From contig NZ_JAHXYI010000005.1 of the NCBI RefSeq assembly GCF_019970045.1, forward strand, positions 483,174 through 547,173: a DNA stretch of 64,000 nucleotides. Direction: 5' to 3'. Below the pieces are notes generated by a model, which worked only from the letters and a program-made list of their open reading frames with translations, was not told the origin of the DNA and did no database searches. Origin of the DNA: Chryseobacterium sp. GVT01B (GTDB taxonomy: Bacteria; Bacteroidota; Bacteroidia; Flavobacteriales; Weeksellaceae). The position numbers were made by a program, and so were the translations under genes. Positions 22,455 through 31,170 of the stretch are shown in pieces. Each line of letters starts with the position of its first letter. Position 1 is the first letter of the stretch.

Positions 22455-23393
22455 TCAATCAGAAGATCTCTGTAAAAACTCAATATTTCTCTTCAAACCT
22501 GCAAATTTGGTCCTTTTTACGGGGGACTTTCTGAAGATTTCCGAGAAAATTTCCTGGGTAATTTCTTTCCATTCTCCTTTTTTGAAGTTTTTCAAAGCTT
22601 CATTGGGCTGGAAACGGCTTTGTTTGTTAGGTGCTGAAAAACGGTTCCATGGGCAGACGTCCTGGCAGATATCACAGCCGAACATCCAGTCTTCCATTTT
22701 ATCTTTAAAGTAATCAGGAATTTCATTTTTGAGCTCGATGGTTGCATAAGAAATACAACGGCTTCCATCGATAATTTTTTCAGATACAATAGCATCTGTA
22801 GGGCATGCATCAATACATTTTCTGCAGCTTCCGCAATGGTCTGTAGTGGCATGATCGGCAATCAGTTCTAAATCACAGATAATTTCAGCCAGAAAATAAA
22901 AAGAACCGCTTTGCTTGGTAATGAGGTTTGCATTTTTTCCTACCCAGCCAATTCCGGATTTTCTCGCCCAACTTCTTTCCATAATGGGTGCAGAATCTAC
23001 AAAAACACGGAACCCGAACTCCCCTATTTCTTCCTGCAGCTCTGCAACCATCTCCCGGAGAATCTCTTTGATTACTTCATGATAATCTTCTGCATAGGCA
23101 TATTTTGAGATTTTGTAATTTTCTAAAATTGAAATTTTTTCCTCGGGAAAGTAGTTGTATGAAAGTGAAATGACAGATTTGGAGCCCTCAACCAAAAGTC
23201 GGGGATCAAGTCTTTTATCGAAATGATTTTCCATGTACTTCATTTCGCCGTTATAATTGTTCTTCAGCCACTTTTCAAGATGAGGAGCATCTTCTTCCAA
23301 GAAATCAGCTTTAGAAATGCCACAACTCTGGAATCCAAAACTTTTTGCTTTGGACTTGATCAGTTGGGAATATTTTTCAGCGCCTGCATTCAT
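22455..23393 (-). CDS. queG: Epoxyqueuosine reductase
   Basis: QueG carries out the last step of queuosine synthesis in tRNA (reduction of epoxyqueuosine) with a cobalamin cofactor and two 4Fe-4S clusters. The ferredoxin motifs are [12 protein letters not shown] and [10 protein letters not shown], with a conserved Asp in the [19 protein letters not shown] region upstream. I start at ATG 23393 (312 residues). The longer frame begins at a TTG that forms part of the -7 box TAATTTTG (23406-23413). The neighbouring metal-receptor and B12 link is only thematic. Confidence 0.95.
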   Translation of the reverse strand: MNAGAEKYSQLIKSKAKSFGFQSCGISKADFLEEDAPHLEKWLKNNYNGEMKYMENHFDKRLDPRLLVEGSKSVISLSYNYFPEEKISILENYKISKYAYAEDYHEVIKEILREMVAELQEEIGEFGFRVFVDSAPIMERSWARKSGIGWVGKNANLITKQSGSFYFLAEIICDLELIADHATTDHCGSCRKCIDACPTDAIVSEKIIDGSRCISYATIELKNEIPDYFKDKMEDWMFGCDICQDVCPWNRFSAPNKQSRFQPNEALKNFKKGEWKEITQEIFSEIFRKSPVKRTKFAGLKRNIEFLQRSSD

Positions 23394-23568
23394 AATTTCA
23401 CACTGCAAAATTAAGATTATTTTATCAATCTTCAGATTTCTGTGGAGCTTCGTCCGAACTCCTGTTTCTATCCTGTTTCTTTTCTGAAAAATTATGTTTT
23501 AATTAGGATTTTTTTCAAAAAAAAATTGCGTAATTTCGTTTCTAATTTAATGTTTAAACCCAACAACT

Positions 23569-23868
23569 ATGTCTTTAATAGAAGTAATACAATCCGGAAA
23601 CTATGAATTAATAGACGTTCGTGAGCCAATGGAGCTTGAAATGGACGGTAATATAGATGGTGCTAAGAATATTCCTCTTGGTGAAGTAGAAGATAGACAG
23701 GATGAGATTCTATCTGTTGAAAAGCCTGTGATCTTATTCTGCAGAAGTGGAAACAGAAGCGGAAAGGCATTGGATTATCTTAATGCTCAAGGATTAAAGG
23801 ACGGTTATAACGGCGGAGGCTGGGCTGAGCTGAAGGCTGTTCTGGAAGCAAATCAGGGAACTTTTTAA
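23569..23868 (+). CDS. Single-domain rhodanese-like protein
   Basis: The 99-residue protein is one rhodanese domain. It opens with ELIDVREPMELE (the conserved DxRE) and carries the active-site loop CRSGNRSG with Cys58, then GYNGGGW. Such proteins carry sulfur as a persulfide, for thiosulfate sulfurtransferase activity or sulfur delivery. It is cytoplasmic, with no signal. The HD-like gene follows after 27 bp and is probably co-transcribed. Confidence 0.92.
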   Translation: MSLIEVIQSGNYELIDVREPMELEMDGNIDGAKNIPLGEVEDRQDEILSVEKPVILFCRSGNRSGKALDYLNAQGLKDGYNGGGWAELKAVLEANQGTF

Positions 23869-23895
23869 AAGTTCCTTTTTTTATCCCTTATTTCT

Positions 23896-24513
23896 ATGAA
23901 TCTGAAAAATCAATTTGACAAGCTTTGTTCTTTGTTTACAGAAGATGAGCAATTGATTAACAATCTTTGGAAGGAGATTGAAACTAAATATTCTGAAAAG
24001 GGAAGACATTATCACAATCTTCTTCATCTTGAAAACATGTTCAGTGAACTTGAAGCGGTGAAAAGTAATATCTCAGATTTTACGGCTATTTCTTTTTCAG
24101 TTTTTTACCATGACGTTATCTACGATGCAACTTCCAAAATTAACGAAGAGAAAAGTGCGGCCAAAGCAGAAAAAAGGCTTGCCGAACTTCATTTAGATAA
24201 GAATAACATTTCAATTATTTCGGAACAGATTCTTGCCACAAAATCACACCTGAAGTCTGATCATGAGGACACCAATTATCTTTTAGATGCTGATCTTTCT
24301 GTGTTGGGAAAAGATTTTAAAACCTATTTGGAGTACACTAAGAATATAAGGAAGGAGTATTCTATTTATCCTGATTTTCTTTATAAACCGGGACGAAAAA
24401 AGGTACTCAAACATTTTCTGGAACTTGAAAGCATCTTTAAAACAGATCATTTTAAGGAGAAATATGAAGCCCAGGCAAAGGAAAATATTGCTGAAGAACT
24501 TCAGTTACTTTAA
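23896..24513 (+). CDS. Predicted HD-type metal-dependent hydrolase
   Basis: The 205-residue helical protein has the features of an HD-domain phosphohydrolase: RHYHNLLHLENM, FYHDVIYD and the later LLDADLSVLG. These supply His and Asp ligands for a divalent metal. Homologues are often given the misleading name 'N-methyl-D-aspartate receptor NMDAR2C subunit'. The substrate, probably a nucleotide or phosphate ester, is unknown. It is downstream of the rhodanese gene and ends before a hairpin at 24549-24574. Confidence 0.8.
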   Translation: MNLKNQFDKLCSLFTEDEQLINNLWKEIETKYSEKGRHYHNLLHLENMFSELEAVKSNISDFTAISFSVFYHDVIYDATSKINEEKSAAKAEKRLAELHLDKNNISIISEQILATKSHLKSDHEDTNYLLDADLSVLGKDFKTYLEYTKNIRKEYSIYPDFLYKPGRKKVLKHFLELESIFKTDHFKEKYEAQAKENIAEELQLL

Positions 24514-24548
24514 TTCAATAGTATATCTTTAAGCTTTCCCATTTGAAA

Positions 24549-24574
24549 AAGACATCCTGATTACAAGATGTCTT
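24549..24574. terminator. Terminator-like hairpin between convergent genes
   Basis: Stem AAGACATC / GATGTCTT with a 10-nt loop, between the HD-like gene and the convergent hydrolase gene. The T-run is weak. Confidence 0.5.
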
Positions 24575-24601
24575 ATCAATATTGCTACAGCTAATTCTCT
24601 A

Positions 24602-25372
24602 TTAAAAAAATTTACTGATAAATTCTGTTGCTTTCTTCAATGCAAGTTCAGGAACTTCTTTATGCGGTGTATGCCCGATACCGGGAATAATATATTTTTC
24701 AGCATAACCATTTACCTGAGATACAGTTTTTTCAACCTGATCCAATGTTCCGTATTCGTCGGCTTCTCCTTGTATAAATAATAATGGAACTACGATATTT
24801 TTCAATAGATATTCAATATTCCAGGTTCTGTAGTCTTCACGTGTCCAGGTTTCCGTCCATGCTCTGAAAAGTGTTTCTACTTTATCCCCATGGTATTTCT
24901 GTAAGCGTTCCGGAAGATTGGTTGTTTTGTAAGCGTCCCAGGCATCATACACTCCTTTTAAAGTAACGTCTTCAACAAATATGTGTCCTGCTTCACAGAT
25001 AACAGCTTTTACTCTTTCGGGATATTTGGCAGCGGTAATTAAGGCTATTGTTCCTCCATCGCTGTGTCCGAAAAGAATAGCGTTATCAATATTTAATTCA
25101 ATCAATAAGTGATTCAACAGATCAGCTTCCAATTCCATATAATTTACCGGTCTTTCATGAGTAAGCATCGAATATGATTTTCCATAGCCCAGACGGTCAT
25201 ATGTCAGAGTGTTGCATTGTGTCGTTTCGGATAATTTGGCTGGAAAGTCTCTCCAAAGCTGCACTGAACCTAATGAATCATGCAGAAAAACAATGGTAGG
25301 TCTGCCTTCAAACGGATTACTGTGTTCTATATATAATTTTTTACCCTTTACATCAATTATTCTTCCCTCCAT
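24602..25372 (-). CDS. Alpha/beta hydrolase
   Basis: The 256-residue protein has the alpha/beta hydrolase order. An oxyanion region FLHDSLGSVQLWRDFP comes first, then the nucleophile elbow GHSDGG (Ser), an acidic residue in FIQGEADEYG, and a catalytic His in IPGIGHTPHKE. This is an intact Ser-Asp-His triad. It is cytoplasmic with no signal peptide. The substrate is unknown; the short cap suggests a small ester or lactone. It starts 15 bp after the stop of the nitronate monooxygenase gene and is likely in an operon with it. Confidence 0.88.
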   Translation of the reverse strand: MEGRIIDVKGKKLYIEHSNPFEGRPTIVFLHDSLGSVQLWRDFPAKLSETTQCNTLTYDRLGYGKSYSMLTHERPVNYMELEADLLNHLLIELNIDNAILFGHSDGGTIALITAAKYPERVKAVICEAGHIFVEDVTLKGVYDAWDAYKTTNLPERLQKYHGDKVETLFRAWTETWTREDYRTWNIEYLLKNIVVPLLFIQGEADEYGTLDQVEKTVSQVNGYAEKYIIPGIGHTPHKEVPELALKKATEFISKFF

Positions 25373-25387
25373 TGAATAAAATTATAT

Positions 25388-26377
25388 TTAAAAAGTTGGC
25401 ATTTTTACTTCTTCAAATTCTTTCAACAAATGATTGAAAACAGTTTCTACCGGGAGAACTTCATCAATCAGGGCAGAAACCTGGCCAATTTCCAGCTCGC
25501 CATCTTCCATATCTCCTTCAAACATTCCGCGTTTAGCTCTGGCTCTTCCCAATGAGGCAACCAAAGCCTCTTTATTTCTTCCGATCTGATAGATGTCTTC
25601 CAGTTCACTGAAAAATTTATTTTTAACCATTCTTACAGGTGCCAGCTCCTTCAAAGTAAGATGAGTGTCACCTTCCTGCAGTTCTGTGATTTTCTTTTTC
25701 CAGTTTTCATGGGCACTGGCTTCTGTAGTGGCAGCAAAGCGGGAACCGATTTGTACACCGTCTGCCCCAAGAATCATAGCAGCCTTAATTTGTGAACCTA
25801 AAGCAATTCCTCCTGCAGCAATTAACGGCTTAGAAATATGTTTTTTTACATTTGGAATCAGACAGAATGTTGTTGTTTCATCTCTTCCGTTATGTCCACC
25901 TGCTTCAAAACCTTCTGCAACAATAGCATCTACTCCGGCATCTTCACATTTTACAGCAAATTTGGTAGAGGAAACTACGTGAGCTACTTTTATTCCTTCT
26001 TTCTGAAGGGTTTCTGTATAAGTTTTCGGGTTACCTGCTGATGTAAATACAATCTTTACTCCTTCTTCAAGAATGATCTGAATGATTTCTTCAATATTAG
26101 GGTATAACATCGGTACATTTACACCGAAAGGTTTATCTGTAGCCTGTTTGCATTTCTGGATATTTTCTTTCAGGATATCAGGATACATACTTCCTGCTCC
26201 AATTAAGCCCAATCCACCGCAATTGGAAACCGCAGAAGCCAGTCTCCATCCGGAATGCCAGATCATACCTGCCTGAATAATGGGATATTTAATATTAAAA
26301 AGGGTTGAAATTCTATTTTGAGTTGCCTCCATATCATGAAGTTTTTTTGCAGCGTTAAAATCTATAAAATTGCTCAT
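25388..26377 (-). CDS. Nitronate monooxygenase / FMN-dependent oxidoreductase
   Basis: This is a TIM-barrel flavoprotein of the nitronate monooxygenase (2-nitropropane dioxygenase) family. Signs are YPIIQAGMIWHSG at the start of the barrel, VAEGFEAGGHNG (with the catalytic His), LIAAGGIALG and ILGADGVQIGSRF (phosphate-binding). I start at ATG 26377 (329 residues), because the longer form adds a hydrophobic, promoter-derived FLVFLH. Met 26332 is an alternative. It may oxidise toxic nitronates or act as an enoyl reductase-like enzyme. Confidence 0.87.
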   Translation of the reverse strand: MSNFIDFNAAKKLHDMEATQNRISTLFNIKYPIIQAGMIWHSGWRLASAVSNCGGLGLIGAGSMYPDILKENIQKCKQATDKPFGVNVPMLYPNIEEIIQIILEEGVKIVFTSAGNPKTYTETLQKEGIKVAHVVSSTKFAVKCEDAGVDAIVAEGFEAGGHNGRDETTTFCLIPNVKKHISKPLIAAGGIALGSQIKAAMILGADGVQIGSRFAATTEASAHENWKKKITELQEGDTHLTLKELAPVRMVKNKFFSELEDIYQIGRNKEALVASLGRARAKRGMFEGDMEDGELEIGQVSALIDEVLPVETVFNHLLKEFEEVKMPTF

Positions 26378-26485
26378 GTGTAAAAATACTAAAAACAAAG
26401 GTTTTCAAGAGAATATGCGGTAATATTTTCATTAAGAATTTGAATGCAGCTTAAAGCAATCATCTTAGATAAAAGGCATAAAAAA

Positions 26486-26512
26486 ACCTTCAGAATTTCT
26501 GAAGGTTTTTTT
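26486..26512 (-). terminator. Terminator of the SurA-like gene
   Basis: Stem AACCTTCAG / CTGAAGGTT with T-runs on both sides, immediately after the stop at 26513. Confidence 0.75.
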
Positions 26513-27880
26513 TTATTTTGCCATGGATTGTTTCTTCCAGTTAGACTTAAAGCTACAACTGTCGTAACGTCCGTCAATAGAGATAAAAGTTGTCGGTAAC
26601 TTAGAGTTGACAAACTTTTCAACCATTTCACTTTTCTTTTTATTCAATGCCATCTGCTTGATTCTGCTGAAGTCAGTTTCCAATGTAATCTGGTGAGAAG
26701 GAATCACATCTTCAATTTTAATGATCTTGATCTCCTTTCTCTTGTTTTCTTCATCTTCAAAAGCTGTAGTGATGTCTCCTTTGTTCAATCCTGCCAATTC
26801 GTAGCTGATTGTTCCCGGGATACTTTCTCTTTCAATTTTATCAGAACCATCTGCTCCAGGAATTACCCCTGCGTTGAATTTTGTTCTTTTATCATCTGAG
26901 AATTTAAAAGCAGCATCTTTAAATGTCATTTTACCATCCACGATAAGACCTCTGATACTGTCTAGTTTTGCTTTTGCAGTTTTAAGCTCATCATCAGTAG
27001 GTACTCCTTTTAGCAAGATGTGTCTTGCATCATACACTTTACCTGATCTTTTCAGCAACTGAATAATATGGAATCCGAATTCTGATTCAATAGGATCTGA
27101 AATTTCATTTTCCTGAAGGTTCAGTGCAGCAGCCTCGAATGGTTTCACCATCTGCCCTTTGTTGATATTTTTATATAATCCTCCGTTAGCAGCTGACCCT
27201 TCATCTTCAGAATAGATTCTTGCCTGGCTCTCAAAAGTTTCCCCTCCAAGAATATCCTGCTTGATCTTTTTCAATCTGTTGATAAGGTCTTGTTTGTGTG
27301 CTTCCGTTAAGGTAGGATAGATCATAATCTGAGCTAAAGTAACTTCGTCTTTTACCTGTGGCAACTGTGATTTATACATGTTATAGAAGTCAGTAACCTC
27401 ATTTGGAGTTACGTCTGCTTTCTCAGTAACTCTCTGATATTTTGCCTGTCCGTAATACTGGTCAGTATCTATCTTTTCGATAGCATTTTTCATTTCATAA
27501 GCATTTCTGAACTTATACGCGGCAAGCAATGTTTTTTCATCCGGAAATTGAGAAAGCAACTGACGGTATTTTGCATTAGCCTGTTCTTTGATTGCTGCAG
27601 AACGGTTTTCAATTAAGGTATCTTTTTTTGCTTCATATACAAGAAGCTTGTTGCTGATAAGGTTTTCCAGGAACTCACATTTATCTGTGTTGGCAGCTCC
27701 CTGCTGTTTCCCATAATTCATTTGCTCAAGTACATCAGATTCCAAAACAATCTCATCCCCGATAACAGCTGCAATACCATCCACCAAATCTCCTTGTTTT
27801 AGCTGGGCATTCATCATATTTGAAGAGAATATCATGATGAAAATCCCAAGAAGAAAAGTGATTTTTAGTTTATTTGTCAT
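26513..27880 (-). CDS. surA: SurA-like periplasmic peptidyl-prolyl isomerase/chaperone
   Basis: The 455-residue protein has a signal peptide (cleaved after MMNAQ), a SurA N-terminal chaperone domain (DGIAAVIGDEIVLESDVLEQ) and two parvulin domains. The first spans about 175-275, with ARIYSEDEGSAANGGLYKNINKGQMVKPFE and FGFHIIQLLKR; the second is a shorter one at about 285-390. It helps fold outer-membrane beta-barrel proteins. A -7 box TAAATTTG at 27901-27908 gives a leader of about 15-20 nt. The symbol is by similarity of domain order. Confidence 0.88.
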   Translation of the reverse strand: MTNKLKITFLLGIFIMIFSSNMMNAQLKQGDLVDGIAAVIGDEIVLESDVLEQMNYGKQQGAANTDKCEFLENLISNKLLVYEAKKDTLIENRSAAIKEQANAKYRQLLSQFPDEKTLLAAYKFRNAYEMKNAIEKIDTDQYYGQAKYQRVTEKADVTPNEVTDFYNMYKSQLPQVKDEVTLAQIMIYPTLTEAHKQDLINRLKKIKQDILGGETFESQARIYSEDEGSAANGGLYKNINKGQMVKPFEAAALNLQENEISDPIESEFGFHIIQLLKRSGKVYDARHILLKGVPTDDELKTAKAKLDSIRGLIVDGKMTFKDAAFKFSDDKRTKFNAGVIPGADGSDKIERESIPGTISYELAGLNKGDITTAFEDEENKRKEIKIIKIEDVIPSHQITLETDFSRIKQMALNKKKSEMVEKFVNSKLPTTFISIDGRYDSCSFKSNWKKQSMAK

Positions 27881-27966
27881 TTTACTATTTTAACAAGTTG
27901 CAAATTTAGAATTCTTAACGAATTTCACTCAATTTTTTATTATAAATATTTCTTAAAAAGACTTAT

Positions 27967-28890
27967 TTACTGCAGTTCAACATCAAAAGTCGTTAATTCT
28001 TTGAATTGTCTCAATCTGCTGAACATATCTGCTTCGCTTACCTCCTCTATTCTTTCTGTTCCGAACTTCTCTACAGTGAATGAAGCCATAGCAGATCCTA
28101 CGATAAGAGCAGATTTCATTGTATCGAAATCTATTTTCTCTTTTTTAGCAAGATAAGCTGCAAAACCTCCTGCAAAAGTATCTCCAGCTCCTGTTGGATC
28201 GAAAACATCTTCCAGTGGAAGTGCCGGGATAGCAAATACTTTATTGTCATGGAAAAGCAAAGCTCCGTGCTCTCCTTTTTTGATGATGACATACTCAGGA
28301 CCCATTGTGTGGATCTTTTTTGCTGCTTTTACTAAAGAATATTCTCCTGAAAGCTGTCTTGCTTCTTCGTCATTGATCGTGATTACATCTGTTTTCGCAA
28401 TCATATCCATTAAGATATCCCATGCAGAATCCATCCAGAAGTTCATGGTATCAAGGATAACCAGTTTTGGACGGTTGTTCATTTTTTCAAGTACGGATAA
28501 CTGAACTCCAGGGTGTAGGTTTCCAAGTAACAAAATTTCGGCATCCTGCATAGAATCCGGGATTTTCGGATCAAAATTCTCAAGTACATTTACTTCTGTA
28601 GCCAGAGTATCTCTTGTGTTCAGGTCATTGTGGTATTTTCCAGACCAGAAGAAAGTTTTTCCTTCTTTTACGATTTCAATTCCTTCGATATTTACATCTC
28701 TGTCTGTGAACATATCAAGATGTTCTTGTGGAAAGTCTCCTCCTACTACAGAAACAATTCCGGATTTAACGCCTAAAATTGATGAAGTGATTCCGATATA
28801 AGTGGCTGCACCTCCTAAAATTTTGTCCGTTTTACCAAATGGTGTTTCAATTGCATCAAATGCAACACTTCCTACAACTAAAAGTTTCAT
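27967..28890 (-). CDS. PfkB-family carbohydrate/nucleoside kinase
   Basis: The 307-residue ribokinase-fold kinase opens with LLVVGSVAFDAIETPFG and GGAATYIGI (substrate-binding glycines). It carries the PfkB signature 2 DPTGAGDTFAGGFAAYL, with the catalytic Asp and anion hole. The early SVAFDAI pattern resembles adenosine-kinase/inosine-kinase-like members, but sugar kinases cannot be excluded. It lies 27 bp downstream of gldD on the same strand. Confidence 0.9.
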   Translation of the reverse strand: MKLLVVGSVAFDAIETPFGKTDKILGGAATYIGITSSILGVKSGIVSVVGGDFPQEHLDMFTDRDVNIEGIEIVKEGKTFFWSGKYHNDLNTRDTLATEVNVLENFDPKIPDSMQDAEILLLGNLHPGVQLSVLEKMNNRPKLVILDTMNFWMDSAWDILMDMIAKTDVITINDEEARQLSGEYSLVKAAKKIHTMGPEYVIIKKGEHGALLFHDNKVFAIPALPLEDVFDPTGAGDTFAGGFAAYLAKKEKIDFDTMKSALIVGSAMASFTVEKFGTERIEEVSEADMFSRLRQFKELTTFDVELQ

Positions 28891-28917
28891 ATATTTTTCA
28901 ATGTATATTAAAAGTAA

Positions 28918-29475
28918 TTATTTTTTCCATTCAAAAGAGTCCAGCATGTGTTTCATATCATTTTTGATATAGTTCACAGCAGGCGCAAGAGAATCCGGTT
29001 TCGGTCTCGTATTAAAGTATAAGTAAGCAGTAACGAAGTGTTTCGTACTGTCCGTAATGTAAAACTGAAGATTAGAAGCACTCTGCCCTTTCAGTTCATA
29101 GAAATTCCCGTATACTTTCTTTTCAGGGTATTCAAAGGATTTTGTATCTATAGAACTGGCTTTGATGGTATGTTCATATACCATTTTTTCAGCTTCTTTG
29201 ATATGGTCTGCAAAGTCATTCTGTATAGGGTAATAGGTAACGAAAAGCTTTGCTTTCATTTTAGGGTAATTCACATAGAACCAGCAAGGTTTCTTAGCCG
29301 GTGCAATAGAAGCAAAGTCCGAGTACTCAAAGGTATAGGCACAATCGTTTTCAAACTTTTGGTATTTCGGTGCAGGATATTCAAGACGCAGTTCTCCATA
29401 AGGTTTTGGTGAAGGGTCTTTTCCACATGAAATTAAAAGCAGTGATACAAAAATAAAAATGACTTTTTTAATCAT
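28918..29475 (-). CDS. gldD: Gliding motility lipoprotein GldD
   Basis: GldD is one of the lipoproteins required for gliding and type IX secretion in Flavobacterium johnsoniae. The protein (185 residues from ATG 29475) has a lipoprotein signal with lipobox LISC. It also has the family stretches YGELRLEYPAPKYQKFE, CPYTF-like CAYTFEYSDF, and CWFYVNYPKMKA. The longer frame begins with TTG inside the -7 box TACTTTTG (29480-29487), so 29475 is the better start. It lies between mutY and the PfkB gene; gldE, its usual partner, is not adjacent. Confidence 0.92.
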   Translation of the reverse strand: MIKKVIFIFVSLLLISCGKDPSPKPYGELRLEYPAPKYQKFENDCAYTFEYSDFASIAPAKKPCWFYVNYPKMKAKLFVTYYPIQNDFADHIKEAEKMVYEHTIKASSIDTKSFEYPEKKVYGNFYELKGQSASNLQFYITDSTKHFVTAYLYFNTRPKPDSLAPAVNYIKNDMKHMLDSFEWKK

Positions 29476-29519
29476 TTTGCAAAAGTACAAATTAGATTTC
29501 AGATTTAAGAAGACAAATT

Positions 29520-30554
29520 TCAGTCTTTCAGAGAGTTTTGAATGTAATTTTCCAAAGGCTTCGGAAACGATTTTTCGTGAGAGCCTTCAACATCTGTAAT
29601 CAGGTATTGATTTTCAGCGATAAAATCATTCCATATCTTTTGTGAAGTAACCTCAACATTCAATATTTCAATGCTTAAATTCTTATGGGTAAGTTTATGA
29701 GCAACCGTCTTTGAACCCGTAATGAATGGTTCCATATCCGAAGAAATGGCTGCAGGAAACTCAAATAACTTCTTCCATATAAAATCATCTGCTCTCTGAC
29801 GGATCAGAAACTTTCCGTTTCTGTGAACAAAATAATAGGTCAAAGCAAGATCTTCTGCTTTTACTTTTTTTGTTTTTACCGGATAATCTGAAATTTTCTG
29901 CATAGCAAATGCCAGACAGTCTTCATTGATGGGACATTCTGTGCAAAGTGGATTTTTAGGTTTACAGATTTCTGAGCCTATATCCATCATCGCCTGGTTA
30001 AAATCACCCACATTTTCCGGCATCACCAAAGCAGCCAGCTCAGAAAAATAGGTAAAAGCTCTTGAATTAGAAATATCAAAATTATCGGCAAAAAGACGGC
30101 TCAGAACACGATAAAAATTCCCGTCAACAGCAGGCATTTTCCCACCAAAACATATGCTTGAAACGGCTGCTGCTGTATATTTCCCGACTCCTTTAAGTTT
30201 TAAAATTTCTTCGTATTGTTCAGGAAAGACGCCCTGATAATCATTCATGATCTGCCGGGCAGCTTTATGGATATTGATCGCTCTGGAATAATAGCCTAAT
30301 CCTTTCCAATATAACAGCACTTCATTTTCTTCAGCTTCTGCCAACGTTTTTACGTCTGGAAACCTTTTAATGAAATTATTATAATGATTCAATCCCTGAT
30401 TGATTCTCGTCTGTTGAAATACAATTTCACAGATCCAGATTTTGTAGGGATCTTTTGTCTGTCTGAAAGGCAAATCTCTTGCATTATTGCTGTACCATCC
30501 CAGAATTTTGCTGCCAATGTGTAGAAAATCTGAATTTCTGCTATCCTTCTTCAA
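29520..30554 (-). CDS. mutY: A/G-specific adenine glycosylase MutY
   Basis: MutY removes adenine mispaired with 8-oxoguanine. The 344-residue protein has the early catalytic-Glu helix region (IWICEIVFQQTR, with Glu), a helix-hairpin-helix LKGVGKYTAAAV, and catalytic Asp in AVDGN. The 4Fe-4S set is C-x6-C-x2-C-x5-C (CKPKNPLCTECPINEDC). A C-terminal NUDIX-like recognition domain follows from about 230. It is the gene before gldD on this strand, an arrangement also known from other Flavobacteriia. Confidence 0.95.
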   Translation of the reverse strand: MKKDSRNSDFLHIGSKILGWYSNNARDLPFRQTKDPYKIWICEIVFQQTRINQGLNHYNNFIKRFPDVKTLAEAEENEVLLYWKGLGYYSRAINIHKAARQIMNDYQGVFPEQYEEILKLKGVGKYTAAAVSSICFGGKMPAVDGNFYRVLSRLFADNFDISNSRAFTYFSELAALVMPENVGDFNQAMMDIGSEICKPKNPLCTECPINEDCLAFAMQKISDYPVKTKKVKAEDLALTYYFVHRNGKFLIRQRADDFIWKKLFEFPAAISSDMEPFITGSKTVAHKLTHKNLSIEILNVEVTSQKIWNDFIAENQYLITDVEGSHEKSFPKPLENYIQNSLKD

Positions 30555-30630
30555 AAATTTTTGTTTTGCTTTTTATGTGATACCTCATGAACTTAGATTA
30601 CGAAGTATTTTCAATTGGCAAAGATAAAAT

Positions 30631-31104
30631 TTATTTATCAGCTTTCACAGAGTATACTGGGGCAGCTTTTAGCCACTGATAATTAAGGTTTCTGTCTTTC
30701 TTTAAAAAACGGTATCCTTCCAGATTCTTCAGGTAAACATACATGGAATCAGTGTTTTTTATCTTTAATTTATATTGGGATAAAAACAACATAGGCATTT
30801 CTACGGTGGAATCTCTTACTGTTTTTAATACTTTTCCAGATCTTACTTTGTAAAGGTAGAATGATTTACCACGGCCTTTTGAACTGTCTGCCAGCTTTAC
30901 GTCTGAACTTGCAATGACCAGTTCACTGCCATCAAAGCATTCATCTTTATTCATGATGTATGCCTTTCCTTCCTGGCGTTCATCTGCAAAAAGATCATTT
31001 TCGTATTGGCCGGGACTTTGGTATTTTTTCTCACAGCTTATCAAAAGTACCATCAATATAGCGGGTAAGCCAATGATAAGTTTCTTATTCATATTAAATT
31101 TCAT
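30631..31104 (-). CDS. Lipoprotein of unknown function
   Basis: The 157-residue protein starts with a lipoprotein signal (KLIIGLPAILMVLLISC). The mature part has about 50% polar residues with repeated Lys/Asp turns (DVKLADSSKGRGKSFYLYKV, KNTDSMYVYLKNLEGYRF). No family is recognised. It lies immediately downstream of the tssC terminator, on the same strand as the sheath genes. Read-through could link it to them, but nothing shows a functional link. Confidence 0.65.
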   Translation of the reverse strand: MKFNMNKKLIIGLPAILMVLLISCEKKYQSPGQYENDLFADERQEGKAYIMNKDECFDGSELVIASSDVKLADSSKGRGKSFYLYKVRSGKVLKTVRDSTVEMPMLFLSQYKLKIKNTDSMYVYLKNLEGYRFLKKDRNLNYQWLKAAPVYSVKADK

Positions 31105-31120
31105 AGGTGTTGGTTGAAAA

Positions 31121-31148
31121 AAAACCGATGTAAAATTGCATCGGTTTT
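31121..31148 (-). terminator. Terminator of tssBC
   Basis: Stem AAAACCGATG / CATCGGTTTT with T-runs on either side, 23 bp after the tssC stop. Confidence 0.75.
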
Positions 31149-31170
31149 TGTTATATAAAGTACGTTGATG

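Noticed and set aside
22378..22713. 111-residue frame antisense to the end of queG
   Set aside because: It is mostly antisense to the conserved C-terminal part of queG and has no promoter or family match.
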